Shown: in pieces, positions 37,807 through 46,788 of the stretch
Layout: every line of letters begins with the position of its first letter
How positions within the stretch are numbered: the stretch's first letter is position 1
Made by a program: the position numbers and the translations under genes
NCBI GenBank assembly: GCA_959347345.1
Contig: OY365738.1
Location: 1,636,501 to 1,700,500 of the forward strand
DNA: 64,000 bases
Direction: 5' to 3'
Source of the DNA: an uncultured Amylibacter sp.
GTDB lineage: Bacteria > Pseudomonadota > Alphaproteobacteria > Rhodobacterales > Rhodobacteraceae
The notes under the pieces: model-generated
What the model saw: only the letters and a program-made list of their open reading frames with translations
What the model was told of the DNA's origin: nothing
Databases searched by the model: none

Positions 37807-38451
37807 ATGTCTGATATTAAAGATGCGGAACAAATAAAGGAAGCCATTGAGGCACGGGGGATAAAACGACTTTTGCATTTTACTCAACTGAGCAATTTGG
37901 AAAGTATTCTTGAAAACGGGCTTTTAACACGGGAGCAAATTGAAGCAAGAGGATTAAAATCTGCTTTCAGTGATAATAAACGATTGGATAAATACCCAAA
38001 CGTTACATGTTGTTGTTCAATTGAGTTTCCAAATTACAAAATGCTTTATGTAACAAAGCAAAAATACGGGGAGGCTACGTGGGTTATTATAGAGATTAGT
38101 ACTGACATACTATTACAAACAGAATGTGCTTTTTATCCAATGAATGCCGCGAAAAGTGATGTTAGATATGGAGATATGAATAATTTTAAGGGCATCGTGG
38201 CTTTTGAATCTATGTTTGAAGAAAGACCTAAATGGACGCGTGAATTTACTAAATTGCCTGAACACTACACAACCAATCCGCAAGCCGAAGTTTTAGTATT
38301 TGACCAAATTGAGCCAAAACACATCTCGGGGGTTTATACGGATGATAAAAATATTGCTGACGAATGGAATGCAAAGAAACTAGGTATAGAGTTTTTTGTT
38401 CGTGGTGATTTATTTGATAACCGACACGATTGGAAATTTTGGCGATACTAA
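37807..38451 (+). CDS. darT: DarT-family (DUF4433) DNA ADP-ribosyltransferase toxin
   Basis: This 214-residue protein shows the DarT pattern. LLHFTQLSNLESILENGLL (22-40) forms the NAD-binding His-Phe-Thr motif. NKRLDKYPNVTCCCSIEFPNYKML follows. NPQAEVLVF contains the conserved catalytic Glu (E161). DarT toxins transfer ADP-ribose from NAD to bases in single-stranded DNA and block replication. The stop overlaps the next gene (TAATG), and that gene is the NADAR-type partner, so this is read as a toxin-antitoxin pair. The region is AT-richer than the flanking dehydrogenase. Whether thymidine or guanosine is modified cannot be told from sequence here, though NADAR partners are linked to guanine modification. 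Confidence 0.85.
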   Translation: MSDIKDAEQIKEAIEARGIKRLLHFTQLSNLESILENGLLTREQIEARGLKSAFSDNKRLDKYPNVTCCCSIEFPNYKMLYVTKQKYGEATWVIIEISTDILLQTECAFYPMNAAKSDVRYGDMNNFKGIVAFESMFEERPKWTREFTKLPEHYTTNPQAEVLVFDQIEPKHISGVYTDDKNIADEWNAKKLGIEFFVRGDLFDNRHDWKFWRY

Positions 38452-39155
38452 TGGCAACACGCACTATATATATCCCCAACCTAAATAAAGTTGGTGTCAT
38501 CAAAAAAGATATTGAATTCAAATGGCATGCGGGGTTTGCTCCATCCCAAAAACAAAAATCCATTGTTTCTTTGCACGAAGAAGCGAATAAAAAAGGCATC
38601 GCACCCATACTGGAAATATCCAGCAAATCGCTTGAAGATGCAGGGGTAAGAGCCAGCGCGTTTAATCTTTTCCTATACCCAGAAGACTCCGAAAAACGGC
38701 TTTGCGTGGAATCCGCCTTTCAGGGCAGTAAGGTCTTTAAACACGCGGGACCCTTTCCTGATATTTACAAAATGACCGCCCGCGAGGCAAAAAAAACCAT
38801 CCGCGAGCGGGCAGAAAATGCGGGCGAATTAACGGGCTTTGACCTGCAAGGCGAATCCTTTCCCCGCGAACCCAAAACATTTTTCTATGATTGGATATAC
38901 ATAAACGCCTTGTCTGCAGATGAATGGCTGGCGGATAAAGTGGCAGAATATAAAGGTTTCACGGATATAGAATTTAATCCGCAAAAATCAATAAATTGCC
39001 AAGCCTATTCCGCCGCCGCCTATGTGTCTTTGGTGAAAAATGACTTGTTGCGGGAGGTTTTGGACTCCAAAGAAGCCTTTAAAGATATTTTCAAACAGGT
39101 CTATAATCACAAATTAACGGCTGGGCAGTCGGTACTTCCTCTTATCAGGGATTAA
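38451..39155 (+). CDS. DarT-associated NADAR-type antitoxin
   Basis: This 234-residue protein starts at the ATG overlapping the darT stop by one base. It is recognised as the DarT1-associated NADAR family by VESAFQGSKVF and the following GPFPDIYKMTAREAKKTIRERA segment. FFYDWIYINAL and a C-terminal CQAYSAAAYVSL stretch also fit. NADAR domains remove ADP-ribose from nucleobases and so reverse the toxin. It replaces the macrodomain DarG found in the classical system. The first 60 residues are poorly conserved. No other accessory domain is seen. Confidence 0.8.
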   Translation: MATRTIYIPNLNKVGVIKKDIEFKWHAGFAPSQKQKSIVSLHEEANKKGIAPILEISSKSLEDAGVRASAFNLFLYPEDSEKRLCVESAFQGSKVFKHAGPFPDIYKMTAREAKKTIRERAENAGELTGFDLQGESFPREPKTFFYDWIYINALSADEWLADKVAEYKGFTDIEFNPQKSINCQAYSAAAYVSLVKNDLLREVLDSKEAFKDIFKQVYNHKLTAGQSVLPLIRD

Positions 39156-39212
39156 AACCCCAAGTAAAACGCGGGGATTGGCGGTTTATCCCCTAATAAC
39201 CCCGAATCCGCC

Positions 39213-39241
39213 TTGTATTTTGTAAATAAGCAGGTTAAAAG
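39213..39241 (+). promoter_or_regulatory. predicted promoter of tRNA-fMet
   Basis: TTGTAT (39213-39218) and TAAAAG (39236-39241) with 17-bp spacing, 14 bp before the tRNA. Consensus match is moderate. Confidence 0.4.
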
Positions 39242-39254
39242 GCACAATCGGTAT

Positions 39255-39331
<77 letters not shown>

Positions 39332-39339
39332 GATTTTTT

Positions 39340-40128
39340 ATGCTAGTGATTGATTTTAACGACATGAATAAAATGCCGCCAATAACTTATTCAAAATCAG
39401 ACAAAATAGAGCTCGTAAAAATTGGCTTTAACGATGATTTTTATCCGTCGCGTGTAAAAACGGTGATGGGGAAAAATGCCCCTAAACATCTTTATATGAA
39501 GGGCAACAAGGATCTGCTTGAATCACCTAGTGTTGGTTTTTGCGGGTCTAGAAAATCAAGTGAAAAAGGTTTGAAAATAACAAAAGATTGTGCCGAACAG
39601 GTGGCATCACAAGATATCGTTGTCGTTTCTGGAAATGCGGCTGGGGTTGATCTTGAAGCCCATTATAATAGTTTGAAAGCTGGCGGTAAAACAATATTTG
39701 TTCTGCCAGAAGGTATGAATCAATTTCGTATAAAAAAGGTGCTTCGGGATGTTTGGGATTGGGATAATATCCTTATCATCAGCCAATTTGAACCCGAAGC
39801 TATATGGCGGAATTGGCAGGCTATGCAACGCAATTATCTTATTATTGCTTTAAGTCGCGTGATGATAGCCATTGAAGCGGGCGAAACAGGTGGGACTCTT
39901 GCAGCAGGGCTTAAAACGTTAGAACTCAGGATGCCTCTTTTTGTGGCAGACTACCAAAACATGCCACCTGAAGCAAAGGGCAATGCGATTCTTTTGAATA
40001 AAGGCGCGTCTCGATTGGCAAAAAGCCGTAGTACAAATCTTGCCAATCTTAAACGAGTCATGGAATATGTTTATGATGATATAATCATTCAACAGGCAGA
40101 ACAACAAAAAACACTTGCTTTTGCATAA
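39340..40128 (+). CDS. DprA/Smf-like Rossmann-fold protein
   Basis: This 262-residue protein has the DprA/Smf core. VGFCGSRKSSEKGL is followed by VVVSGNAAGVDLEAHYNSL (Gly-x-Ala-x-Gly-Val-Asp...His) and AIEAGETGGTLAAGL. Classical DprA loads RecA on incoming single-stranded DNA, but it has extra SAM-like and winged-helix domains that are missing here. Short stand-alone forms like this occur in defence contexts. It lies 8 bp after tRNA-fMet and next to the DarT pair, and it is AT-richer than the core genes. No ribosome-binding sequence precedes the first ATG; an ATG eight codons later is equally possible. Confidence 0.75.
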   Translation: MLVIDFNDMNKMPPITYSKSDKIELVKIGFNDDFYPSRVKTVMGKNAPKHLYMKGNKDLLESPSVGFCGSRKSSEKGLKITKDCAEQVASQDIVVVSGNAAGVDLEAHYNSLKAGGKTIFVLPEGMNQFRIKKVLRDVWDWDNILIISQFEPEAIWRNWQAMQRNYLIIALSRVMIAIEAGETGGTLAAGLKTLELRMPLFVADYQNMPPEAKGNAILLNKGASRLAKSRSTNLANLKRVMEYVYDDIIIQQAEQQKTLAFA

Positions 40129-40132
40129 TTGA

Positions 40133-40558
40133 TTAAGCATCTTTCGTTGCCAAAACCCGTGCTTCCAACACCACAAACGCTTGCGCCCAGGGGTGGTCGT
40201 CGCTTAAACTGAGATGAACCACAGCGCGATGCCCTGCGGGTACCATGGCGGTTGCCCGCTCCAAGGCCCAACCGCTCAATGTAACAATCGGCTGACCGCT
40301 GTCAAGGTTTGATACAGAAATATCCTTCCACGACACACCCATGGCGATTCCTGTTCCCAAAGCTTTGCTGGTTGCCTCTTTCGCCGCCCATCGTTTGGCA
40401 AGGGTGGCGATATAGGTCTTGGGGGAATTGGCGCGGCTATCGGCTTTATCCAGCTCAGCAGGGGTGAAGACTCGCGTGCGAAACCTCTCGCCGAATTTAT
40501 CCAGCGTCCGCCCAATCCGCTCTATATTCGCCATATCTGTGCCAATCCCGACAATCAT
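40133..40558 (-). CDS. acpS: holo-[acyl-carrier-protein] synthase
   Basis: AcpS transfers 4'-phosphopantetheine from CoA to apo-ACP. The 141-residue protein has the family signatures [18 protein letters not shown] (metal-binding Asp8) and [16 protein letters not shown] (catalytic Glu-Ala), plus the C-terminal HLSLSDD motif. Its start overlaps the pdxJ stop (ATGA), a classic alphaproteobacterial pdxJ-acpS arrangement. It ends 4 bp from the convergent DprA-like gene. Confidence 0.95.
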   Translation of the reverse strand: MIVGIGTDMANIERIGRTLDKFGERFRTRVFTPAELDKADSRANSPKTYIATLAKRWAAKEATSKALGTGIAMGVSWKDISVSNLDSGQPIVTLSGWALERATAMVPAGHRAVVHLSLSDDHPWAQAFVVLEARVLATKDA

Positions 40559-41310
40559 GGTTTTATCCCTGTTCTTGCCCGCACCATCTCTGCCCGCATT
40601 TTTTCAATCGCCGCGGCTATACCGATACTGATTGATTCGCCAATTAAGAAATGCCCGATGTTTAATTCACGTACCGACATAATCGCGGCAATCGGCGGAG
40701 TCGTTTCAAAACAGAGCCCATGCCCGGCATGCACTTCCAACCCCAAATCCGTGGCAAATTGCGCCATGGACACCAGCTTGGCCAGTTCCACCGCTTTATC
40801 CGCCAGCCGACCTTCCGCATGGGCGTGGCAATAGGCACCCGTATGCAGCTCTATCACGGGTGCGCCAATCCTTGCCGCCGCCTCTATCTGTTTTTGCTCG
40901 GCGGCGATAAAAATACTAACCCGACACCCCGCTTCGCGCAAAGGCGCGATAAAATCACCAATACGGTTTTCCTCCCGTCGCAGTTCCAGCCCGCCTTCGG
41001 TTGTCCGTTCCTCGCGTTTTTCTGGCACGATACAAACGGCATGAGGCAGGTGTTTTAACGCTATCGCTTGCATTTCCTCCGTCGCTGCCATTTCAAAATT
41101 CAAAGGAATGGATAATTGCCCGATTAACGCGGTTATATCGGCATCACAAATATGACGGCGGTCTTCGCGTAAATGCGCGGTGATACCATCGGCACCCGCC
41201 GCTTGGGCTTGCAGAGCCACCCGCACAGGGTCCGGATTCGCACCCCCGCGAGCGTTGCGCACCGTTGCCACATGGTCAATATTCACACCAAGACGTAATT
41301 CATCACTCAT
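40555..41310 (-). CDS. pdxJ: pyridoxine 5'-phosphate synthase
   Basis: PdxJ joins 3-amino-2-oxopropyl phosphate and deoxyxylulose 5-phosphate to form pyridoxine 5'-phosphate, the last ring-forming step of vitamin B6 synthesis. The 251-residue protein starts [18 protein letters not shown] and has [30 protein letters not shown] and HAGHGLCFE, all diagnostic. It overlaps the end of the DUF2062 gene by 8 bp and the start of acpS by 4 bp, so the three genes are coupled. Confidence 0.96.
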   Translation of the reverse strand: MSDELRLGVNIDHVATVRNARGGANPDPVRVALQAQAAGADGITAHLREDRRHICDADITALIGQLSIPLNFEMAATEEMQAIALKHLPHAVCIVPEKREERTTEGGLELRREENRIGDFIAPLREAGCRVSIFIAAEQKQIEAAARIGAPVIELHTGAYCHAHAEGRLADKAVELAKLVSMAQFATDLGLEVHAGHGLCFETTPPIAAIMSVRELNIGHFLIGESISIGIAAAIEKMRAEMVRARTGIKP

Positions 41311-41947
41311 CCGCCTGCCCCTTTGTTTTAATCGCTTCGTGCAATTCTTTCCATTTTTTCACAATCCGCCCTTTGCGCCGTTTTTGATAAATCCGAATCA
41401 GCGATTTCAGGATAAAATATATCACGCCTGCGGTGATAATCCCGGGCAATAACCCGCCCAGCATATAAGGTAAAACCAGATGGGTGATAAAATCGACAAA
41501 CCCCTGCCAATCACCCTGCCCATAGCCAAAAAGCGTTTTGATATTATGCCAGATGGAACCCCAAGCATCGCTGAACCCGCTACGAATCTCTCGCCATACG
41601 GTTTCAGAACTGCTGGATTGTAAAATCCACGCCCCGCCATTATAGCTGATAAGGGCGATAAGTGGAAAGGTAATGGGATTGCCAAAGAAGGTGCCAATAA
41701 TCGCCGCCCAAAGATTGGCGCGGAGGATAAACGCCAGCCCCATTGCCAAAAAGAAATGAAAGCCAAAGAACGGGGTGAAACAAACATAAACCCCGCAGGC
41801 TACGCCTAGGGCGATTTTATGCGGGCTATCAGGAATCCGTTTCACCCGATAGCTGATATAATTTAACGCCCTGCGCCACCCGCCGTGGGGATAAATCAGC
41901 TCGCGCAGTTTGTTTAACAATGTGCGGGGGATGCGGCGTTTAAACAT
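41303..41947 (-). CDS. DUF2062 membrane protein
   Basis: This 214-residue protein has the alphaproteobacterial DUF2062 pattern: a basic N-terminus (MFKRRIPRTLLNKLRELIYPHGGWRRAL), then SPHKIALGVACGVYVCFTPFFGFHF and GTFFGNPITFPLIALISY, with three hydrophobic segments. The function is unknown. The family start favours the ATG at 41947. A longer form from a TTG at 42001, inside a hairpin, is possible. It is the first gene of the DUF2062-pdxJ-acpS unit and lies downstream of rel on the same strand. Confidence 0.85.
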   Translation of the reverse strand: MFKRRIPRTLLNKLRELIYPHGGWRRALNYISYRVKRIPDSPHKIALGVACGVYVCFTPFFGFHFFLAMGLAFILRANLWAAIIGTFFGNPITFPLIALISYNGGAWILQSSSSETVWREIRSGFSDAWGSIWHNIKTLFGYGQGDWQGFVDFITHLVLPYMLGGLLPGIITAGVIYFILKSLIRIYQKRRKGRIVKKWKELHEAIKTKGQADE

Positions 41948-41989
41948 AATGGGTGCTTTATTGGGGATGGATAGGGCTTTTATTTGGTC

Positions 41990-42007
41990 GGGCAGGTTCA
42001 ACTGCCC
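41990..42007 (-). other. GC hairpin between rel and DUF2062
   Basis: GGGCAG and CTGCCC form a perfect 6-bp stem with a 6-nt loop, 36 bp after the rel stop. An A-rich rather than a T-rich stretch follows on the minus strand, so it may be an attenuating or processing hairpin rather than a full terminator. Confidence 0.5.
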
Positions 42008-42043
42008 TTATCATATAAGGTAAATCGCGGGCAAATAAAAGGG

Positions 42044-44311
42044 CTAAATCAATTTGGCAAATCGTTTTTTCTGAACAATGCGAGAGATATCTGGATCCAG
42101 CTCTAACCCGCCGATGATATGATAGAGGTGTTCGACATCGCGTAGGGTCAGGCAGACTTCCAAGCGATAAAAATCGGCGCGTTTTTCGGTGAAAACCAAA
42201 TCGGTGATATTGGATTTGTTTTCGCCAATAAGCGTGCAAATCCGCCCCAGAACCCCTGCGTCATGGGCGACTGTTAGCTCCAAAACCACGCGGTTATCGG
42301 GGATGGCGTGGTTGCCCGACCAATGCAGGTCTATCCAATCTTCGCCCTCTAATTCCACCAGCGTTTTGCAGTCAATCCGATGGATAAGAACGGTTTTCTT
42401 TTCGCTCGTTTTTGCCTTGGTGTCTGTTTGGGTCTGTGGCTCTGTGTTTGTGTCCGTGTTTGTCTCTGTATTTTGCGTGGCAATTCCAATAATCCGCTCG
42501 CCAGGCAGGGGCTGGCAACACGGCGCGGATTTAGGCACTTGCCCCAATTCTAAACCAATCACAATAGAGCTGGTTTGCCCGTGGTTTGGTGTTTTATTCC
42601 CCGCCTTTTTTAAAGACGGATTTTGCGCCAATTCAGGATAGAGCATTTGAATCACATCCTCTGGCTTTAACTGCGCGTTTGGGTTGCCTATATCGGTGAA
42701 GAGCGCCTCTCGGTTTTTCAAATTTAACTTGCGAATCACAACATCAATGTTTTTCAAAGTCAGGCGTTTTTGAATCCGCTTAAACGCCAGATCAAGGTCG
42801 GTACGCCCCGCGATAAAATATCCCTTGCGTTTTTGCACAGCCAAGGCGCGGCGGATTTCACGATGGGCATGGCTGGTATTGGCGTGTTTTATCCAGCTCT
42901 CATCCGGATACTGCCCATGGGCGGTTGTGATTTCCACCGATTGCCCGTTGCGCAAACGCAGCGAGCGCGGTGCGTCCTTCCCATCCACCAGTGCGCTGAT
43001 GAATTGATTGCCCAAACGGCTGTGAATCGCATAGGCAAAATCAATCACCGTGGCACCTTTGGCCAAATTAACCACTTCGCCTTTAGGGGTGAAACAAAAT
43101 ATCTGATTGGTGAACATTTCCAATTTGACGTTTTCCACGAAATCCTCGTGGTCTTCGATATTTTCAATGTTTTCCTTCACCGCAGCAAACCAAGACAACG
43201 GGTCGGGCGCATCCCCGCCCGTGCTTTGTTTCCCATCGCGGTACGACCAATGCGCCGCCACACCGTATTCGGCGATGCGGTGCATATCCTCGGTGCGGAT
43301 TTGGATTTCCACAATCCGCCCATCGCGCCCTGATACTGTGGTATGGAGCGAGCGATAACCGTTGGGTTTCGGCTGGCTGATATAATCCTTAAACCGTCCA
43401 GGAACGGCGCGCCAGCGTTTGTGAATCGCGCCCAAAATAGGATAAATATCCGCCTCATCCGTGGCAATAATGCGAAACCCGTAAATGTCGGATAATCGTT
43501 CAAACACCCCGTCTTTCTGGCGCATTTTATGCCAGATGGAATAGGGGCGTTTTTCACGCCCATAAATCTCTGCCGTGATACCCGCCGTGGTTAAAACCTC
43601 TTTTATATCCTTGGTGGTTTTTGGCACGCTCAGCCCGCGTTGGTTTTTTAATTTGATAAAACGGCGCATGATGGAGGTGCGAGCCTTCGGGTTCAGCACG
43701 CCAAAAGACAAATCTTCCAATTCTTCACGCATATTTTGCATCCCCATACGGCCCGCAAGGGGGGCAAAAATATCCATAGTCTCTTGGGCTTTGCGGGTTT
43801 GTTTATCGGCGGACATAAAGGAAATGGTGCGCATATTATGCAATCGGTCGCCCAATTTCACCAATAAAACGCGCAGGTCTTTGGAACTGGCCAGTAAGAA
43901 TTTTTTCAAATTCTCTGCTTGTAGCATTTTGCGGCGTTCTTCGGCTTCGGTTTGTTTCGGGGGGGTTGGGTTTAGCGGAACATGCGATAGATCAAGGTTG
44001 GTCAGCTTCGTCACACCCTCCACCAAATGGGCGATTTCCGTGCCGAATCGGTTGGCAATATCGTTAAAACCGGCGTTCGTGTCTTCCAATACATCGTGCA
44101 AAAGGGCAGTTATGATGGTGGAATCATCCATGTGTTGGGCTGCCATAATCAGGGCAACCTCCAAAGGATGGGTATAATAGGGTAGGTTGGATTGGCGGGT
44201 TTGCCCCGTGTGCATCAGCTTGCTGTAATCGCAAGCTTGCTGAATCAAATCAAGATCTGATTTGGGGTTATAGGTGGTGATCTGGTCTATCAGATTTTGG
44301 CTGGTAATCAT
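42044..44311 (-). CDS. rel: bifunctional (p)ppGpp synthetase/hydrolase
   Basis: This 755-residue RSH protein makes and degrades the stringent-response alarmone. The N-terminal HD hydrolase domain has YYTHPLEVA and LLHDVLEDT intact. The synthetase domain has RFKDYISQPKPNGYRSLHTTV and EIQIRTEDMHRIAEYGVAAHW. TGS (CFTPKGEVVNLAKGATVIDFAYAIH) and C-terminal ACT domains follow. A Thr/Glu/Lys-rich linker of about 35 residues before the ACT region is unusual. The single RSH gene next to rpoZ is the normal alphaproteobacterial arrangement. Confidence 0.96.
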   Translation of the reverse strand: MITSQNLIDQITTYNPKSDLDLIQQACDYSKLMHTGQTRQSNLPYYTHPLEVALIMAAQHMDDSTIITALLHDVLEDTNAGFNDIANRFGTEIAHLVEGVTKLTNLDLSHVPLNPTPPKQTEAEERRKMLQAENLKKFLLASSKDLRVLLVKLGDRLHNMRTISFMSADKQTRKAQETMDIFAPLAGRMGMQNMREELEDLSFGVLNPKARTSIMRRFIKLKNQRGLSVPKTTKDIKEVLTTAGITAEIYGREKRPYSIWHKMRQKDGVFERLSDIYGFRIIATDEADIYPILGAIHKRWRAVPGRFKDYISQPKPNGYRSLHTTVSGRDGRIVEIQIRTEDMHRIAEYGVAAHWSYRDGKQSTGGDAPDPLSWFAAVKENIENIEDHEDFVENVKLEMFTNQIFCFTPKGEVVNLAKGATVIDFAYAIHSRLGNQFISALVDGKDAPRSLRLRNGQSVEITTAHGQYPDESWIKHANTSHAHREIRRALAVQKRKGYFIAGRTDLDLAFKRIQKRLTLKNIDVVIRKLNLKNREALFTDIGNPNAQLKPEDVIQMLYPELAQNPSLKKAGNKTPNHGQTSSIVIGLELGQVPKSAPCCQPLPGERIIGIATQNTETNTDTNTEPQTQTDTKAKTSEKKTVLIHRIDCKTLVELEGEDWIDLHWSGNHAIPDNRVVLELTVAHDAGVLGRICTLIGENKSNITDLVFTEKRADFYRLEVCLTLRDVEHLYHIIGGLELDPDISRIVQKKRFAKLI

Positions 44312-44427
44312 CGGGTTATCCGTAAGGGGCGAATTGCTCCTTATTCATAACACAATTCATAACATAGGTATAAAAGGATTAAAAGATGGAATTATCCGCG
44401 ACTATACACGAAAATTACACACGAAAA

Positions 44428-44814
44428 CTATTCGGGCATTTCATCCGTGGGAGTTCCCTCTGGTGTTCCCTGTGCCGCCATCAGGGCGCGTAGAAGGACT
44501 TCGTTTTCCGTATCATCCCCACCCATATCGCCATCTTCACCCATTAAAATAGCCATATCGGCATTATCAGGCTCGTCAATTTCAATCTGGGTTTGGTTGC
44601 CTTGGATAGTGCGTTCCATCAAATCCTCTGCACTATAATGGTCTTCTTCAATCTCCCGCAACGCCAGCACGGGGGCTTTTTCTTTTTTATCGCCAGGATC
44701 AACCAAAGGCGTATCGCCAGAGAAAATCTGCCGCGCACGGTGGGTTGCGACCATCACAAGGTCAAAGCGATTGGGGATAATATCAATACAATTTTCAATG
44801 GTAACACGAGCCAT
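44428..44814 (-). CDS. rpoZ: DNA-directed RNA polymerase omega subunit
   Basis: This 128-residue omega subunit begins [30 protein letters not shown], the conserved core that wraps the beta-prime C-terminus. The following [20 protein letters not shown] is also typical. The C-terminal third is strongly acidic and poorly conserved, as in many alphaproteobacteria. It is upstream of rel on the same strand with 116 bp between; that space contains no gene. Confidence 0.95.
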   Translation of the reverse strand: MARVTIENCIDIIPNRFDLVMVATHRARQIFSGDTPLVDPGDKKEKAPVLALREIEEDHYSAEDLMERTIQGNQTQIEIDEPDNADMAILMGEDGDMGGDDTENEVLLRALMAAQGTPEGTPTDEMPE

Positions 44815-44887
44815 GGGGGGGGTCCTTTTGGGTTTTTTGTGGGGGGTTTAGCGAATCGGGTAGCGGTTTTTTGTGGGTTTTCAGGTG

Positions 44888-44915
44888 TATATAGCGGTTT
44901 TTTGCAAAAAGGCAA
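44888..44915 (-). promoter_or_regulatory. predicted promoter of rpoZ
   Basis: On the minus strand TTGCCT (44915-44910) and TATATA (44893-44888) are separated by 16 bp, about 75 bp before the start codon. Confidence 0.5.
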
Positions 44916-44922
44916 GCGGTTT

Positions 44923-45306
44923 TTAGTGATTAGTGGTGAGTGATTAGTGATGAATGATTGGTTGTTAGGGATTTGGGGTTTGTTATTAGGAGTTGGGGAT
45001 AGAGGTTTTTTGTTTCGCCCTCACTTCGGGGCAAGCCCCTTTGTTCGGTCGCCCGCCCGCCCACCCCTCCTGCGGAGAGCTGGACGGGCTATTTTTTGGC
45101 TGGGGTTTGGCTCAGCGTCTTGTATATAGTCTAAATAAATTTATAGAATCCCTAGCGTCTTGAAACCCAAGGGCTTTTGCGCCACGTCTGCTTACGCTCA
45201 AAGAGCGTAAGAGACTACGCGCAAAAGACCACGCCCTCGCGTGGAGCTGGTCGGCATTTTGAAAAAATGACGAAGACCCGAAGGGCTATTCATCGTTAAT
45301 CGTTAA
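44923..45306. repeat. heptad repeat pair enclosing a non-coding palindromic element
   Basis: The 481-bp space between rpoZ and folK (44815-45295) contains no gene. Left arm: TTAGTGA, TTAGTGG, TGAGTGA, TTAGTGA, TGAATGA, TTGGTTG (44923-44964), then units that decay gradually to about 45000. Right arm on the minus strand: TTAACGA, TTAACGA, TGAATAG (45306-45286). The folK stop TAA lies inside the right arm. Between the arms are GC-rich palindromes, the rest being the dispersed element described separately (45131-45258). Confidence 0.75.
45131..45258. repeat. dispersed palindromic non-coding element, copy B
   Basis: CTAAATAAATTTA (45131-45143) is followed by a 26-bp block (45158-45183) that matches 16223-16248 at 25 of 26 bases. 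A nested hairpin follows: outer stem CTTTTGCGC/GCGCAAAAG (45174-45182 with 45219-45227) and inner stem CTTACGCTC/GAGCGTAAG (45191-45199 with 45203-45211). The copy ends in AGCTGGTCGGCATT (45245-45258), which is inverted in copy A. No reading frame is evident. Confidence 0.7.
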
Positions 45307-45907
45307 AAACCCAAGTCTCTGCCTGTGCCTCCCTCGGCAAATCCTTTAACATCTGCCCTGCGGTTTTGCCCAAAACAGGATGTTGCCAATCGGGGGCAAC
45401 ATCGGTCAAAGGGCGCAAAACAAAGGCGCGATCTTGGATACGCGGATGGGGCAGGATGAGCTGGGTTGGGGCAATCCGCATCTGCTCCGATAACGCCAAC
45501 CCCCGCCATTGCCCAAAAACCTCTGCATTCGGCAAAACCTGCCCGCCATAAAACAGCAAATCCAAATCCAAAACCCTCGCGGCCCACCGATTCGCATCCA
45601 ACCCATCAAAACCCAGCGTTTTGGGGGTGCGACCAAATGTCGCTTCTAACCCGTGTAAATCCATCAAAATCTGTTTTGGCGAGCGAAAACATCGTCCAAT
45701 AACGACCGTATTTATGTAATCTACGCCACTGTTTTTCGGGAAAGCTTTGGACTGATACAACCTTGCCACCGCCATAATACCCATATTTTTATCGGCTTTT
45801 AAAGCCTCCACCGCCCGCAAAACCACGGTTTTCACCGTTTCAATGTCCTCCGCCCCATTCGCCCCCAGAGCAATAGCAAAAATGTTATTAAAATTTCTTT
45901 TTTCCAC
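45296..45907 (-). CDS. folK: 2-amino-4-hydroxy-6-hydroxymethyldihydropteridine diphosphokinase
   Basis: FolK pyrophosphorylates 6-hydroxymethyl-dihydropterin in folate synthesis. The 203-residue protein has ALGANG near the N-terminus, FGR followed by RWAARVLDLDLLFYGGQ (the catalytic R-x-D-x-D-L/L signature) and LILPHPRIQDRAFVLRPL. It is somewhat longer than the E. coli enzyme, mostly at the C-terminus. The stop codon is formed by a TTAACGA heptad of the adjacent repeat, and the last residues (FND) overlap it. It is divergent from the NYN-domain gene. Confidence 0.94.
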   Translation of the reverse strand: MEKRNFNNIFAIALGANGAEDIETVKTVVLRAVEALKADKNMGIMAVARLYQSKAFPKNSGVDYINTVVIGRCFRSPKQILMDLHGLEATFGRTPKTLGFDGLDANRWAARVLDLDLLFYGGQVLPNAEVFGQWRGLALSEQMRIAPTQLILPHPRIQDRAFVLRPLTDVAPDWQHPVLGKTAGQMLKDLPREAQAETWVFND

Positions 45908-46006
45908 TTGATTTTTCGCCCAAATATGGTTGTTAATATTTTATATACGAATATGTATAGGACTACATCTTTAAACCAAAGAATAAAACAAGGAAAGGAT
46001 ATAATT

Positions 46007-46660
46007 ATGTTTTATCGCGATGAAAGACTGGCTTTATTTATTGACGGCTCTAATCTGTATGCCGCCGCCAAGGCCCTGAATTTTGATATTGATTATCGGC
46101 TGTTACGGACCGAGTTTATGCGCCGTGGCAAAATGCTGCGGGCGTTTTATTATACTGCGTTGTTGGAGGGCGAGGATTATTCGCCCCTACGCCCACTGGT
46201 TGATTGGCTGAATTACAACGGCTATACTATGGTAACGAAAGTCGCCGAGGAATACGTGGATTCCCAAGGGCGGCGCAAGATAAAAGGCAGTATGGATATA
46301 GAGCTGGCCGTGCAAGCGATGGAGCTGGCAGACCATATTGACCATATCGTTATATTCTCTGGCGATGGCGATTTTCGCCCATTGGTGGAGGCTTTGCAAA
46401 GGAAAGGTGTGCGTGTGTCTGTGGTATCCACGATAAGGTCGCAACCGCCGATGATTTCGGATAAACTGCGCCGTCAGGCCGATAATTTTATCGAGCTGGA
46501 TGATTTGCGCGATGTGTTAGGGCGCTCTGATCGTAGCGATGCGGATTATAACGGCGGTGGCGATGGGCAGTCGGCGATGCCGCCTATGCCGTCCTCTGCG
46601 CCATCTTCTGCCCCGTCCTCTGTGCCAGAAGTACCGCCTGCGCCAGCAGTGAAAGAGTAA
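46007..46660 (+). CDS. LabA-like NYN domain protein (DUF88)
   Basis: This 217-residue protein has the PIN-like NYN fold: LALFIDGSNLYAAAKAL with the first conserved Asp, KGSMDIELAVQAMELA, and FSGDGDFRPLVEALQRKG with the Asp cluster. It is thus a likely RNA-processing nuclease of unknown target. The final 40 residues are Pro/Ser/Ala-rich and disordered. AGGAAAGGAT lies just upstream of the ATG at 46007. The position beside folK and rpoZ is conserved in alphaproteobacteria. A strong intrinsic terminator follows. Confidence 0.88.
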   Translation: MFYRDERLALFIDGSNLYAAAKALNFDIDYRLLRTEFMRRGKMLRAFYYTALLEGEDYSPLRPLVDWLNYNGYTMVTKVAEEYVDSQGRRKIKGSMDIELAVQAMELADHIDHIVIFSGDGDFRPLVEALQRKGVRVSVVSTIRSQPPMISDKLRRQADNFIELDDLRDVLGRSDRSDADYNGGGDGQSAMPPMPSSAPSSAPSSVPEVPPAPAVKE

Positions 46661-46680
46661 GTGTTAGTGATAAATAATTA

Positions 46681-46711
46681 AAAAGGGGCGGTGATAAACT
46701 GCCCCTTTTTT
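46681..46711 (+). terminator. intrinsic terminator after the NYN gene
   Basis: AAAAGGGGC pairs with GCCCCTTTT across a short loop and ends in a run of six T, 20 bp after the stop codon. This is the clearest terminator in the window. Confidence 0.85.
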
Positions 46712-46788
46712 CATTCCCCATTAATTAACGTTTTTTTAATCTTTTATCCCTTTTATAGACCCTGTCTAGTACAAAAGGGGACTTTATA

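Noticed and set aside
42189..44177. Plus-strand open frames of up to 200 codons opposite rel
   Set aside because: They have no domain pattern, are rich in residues typical of antisense translation, and fully overlap a well-conserved gene.
44312..44427. Small gene between rpoZ and rel
   Set aside because: No frame with a start, ribosome-binding sequence and reasonable length. Two similar 11-bp stretches (TTCATAACAC/TTCATAACAT) are present but too short to interpret.
46661..46684. Additional heptad array after the NYN gene
   Set aside because: Only one TTAGTGA unit with AT-rich flanks; it falls in the leader of an intrinsic terminator and is likely chance.
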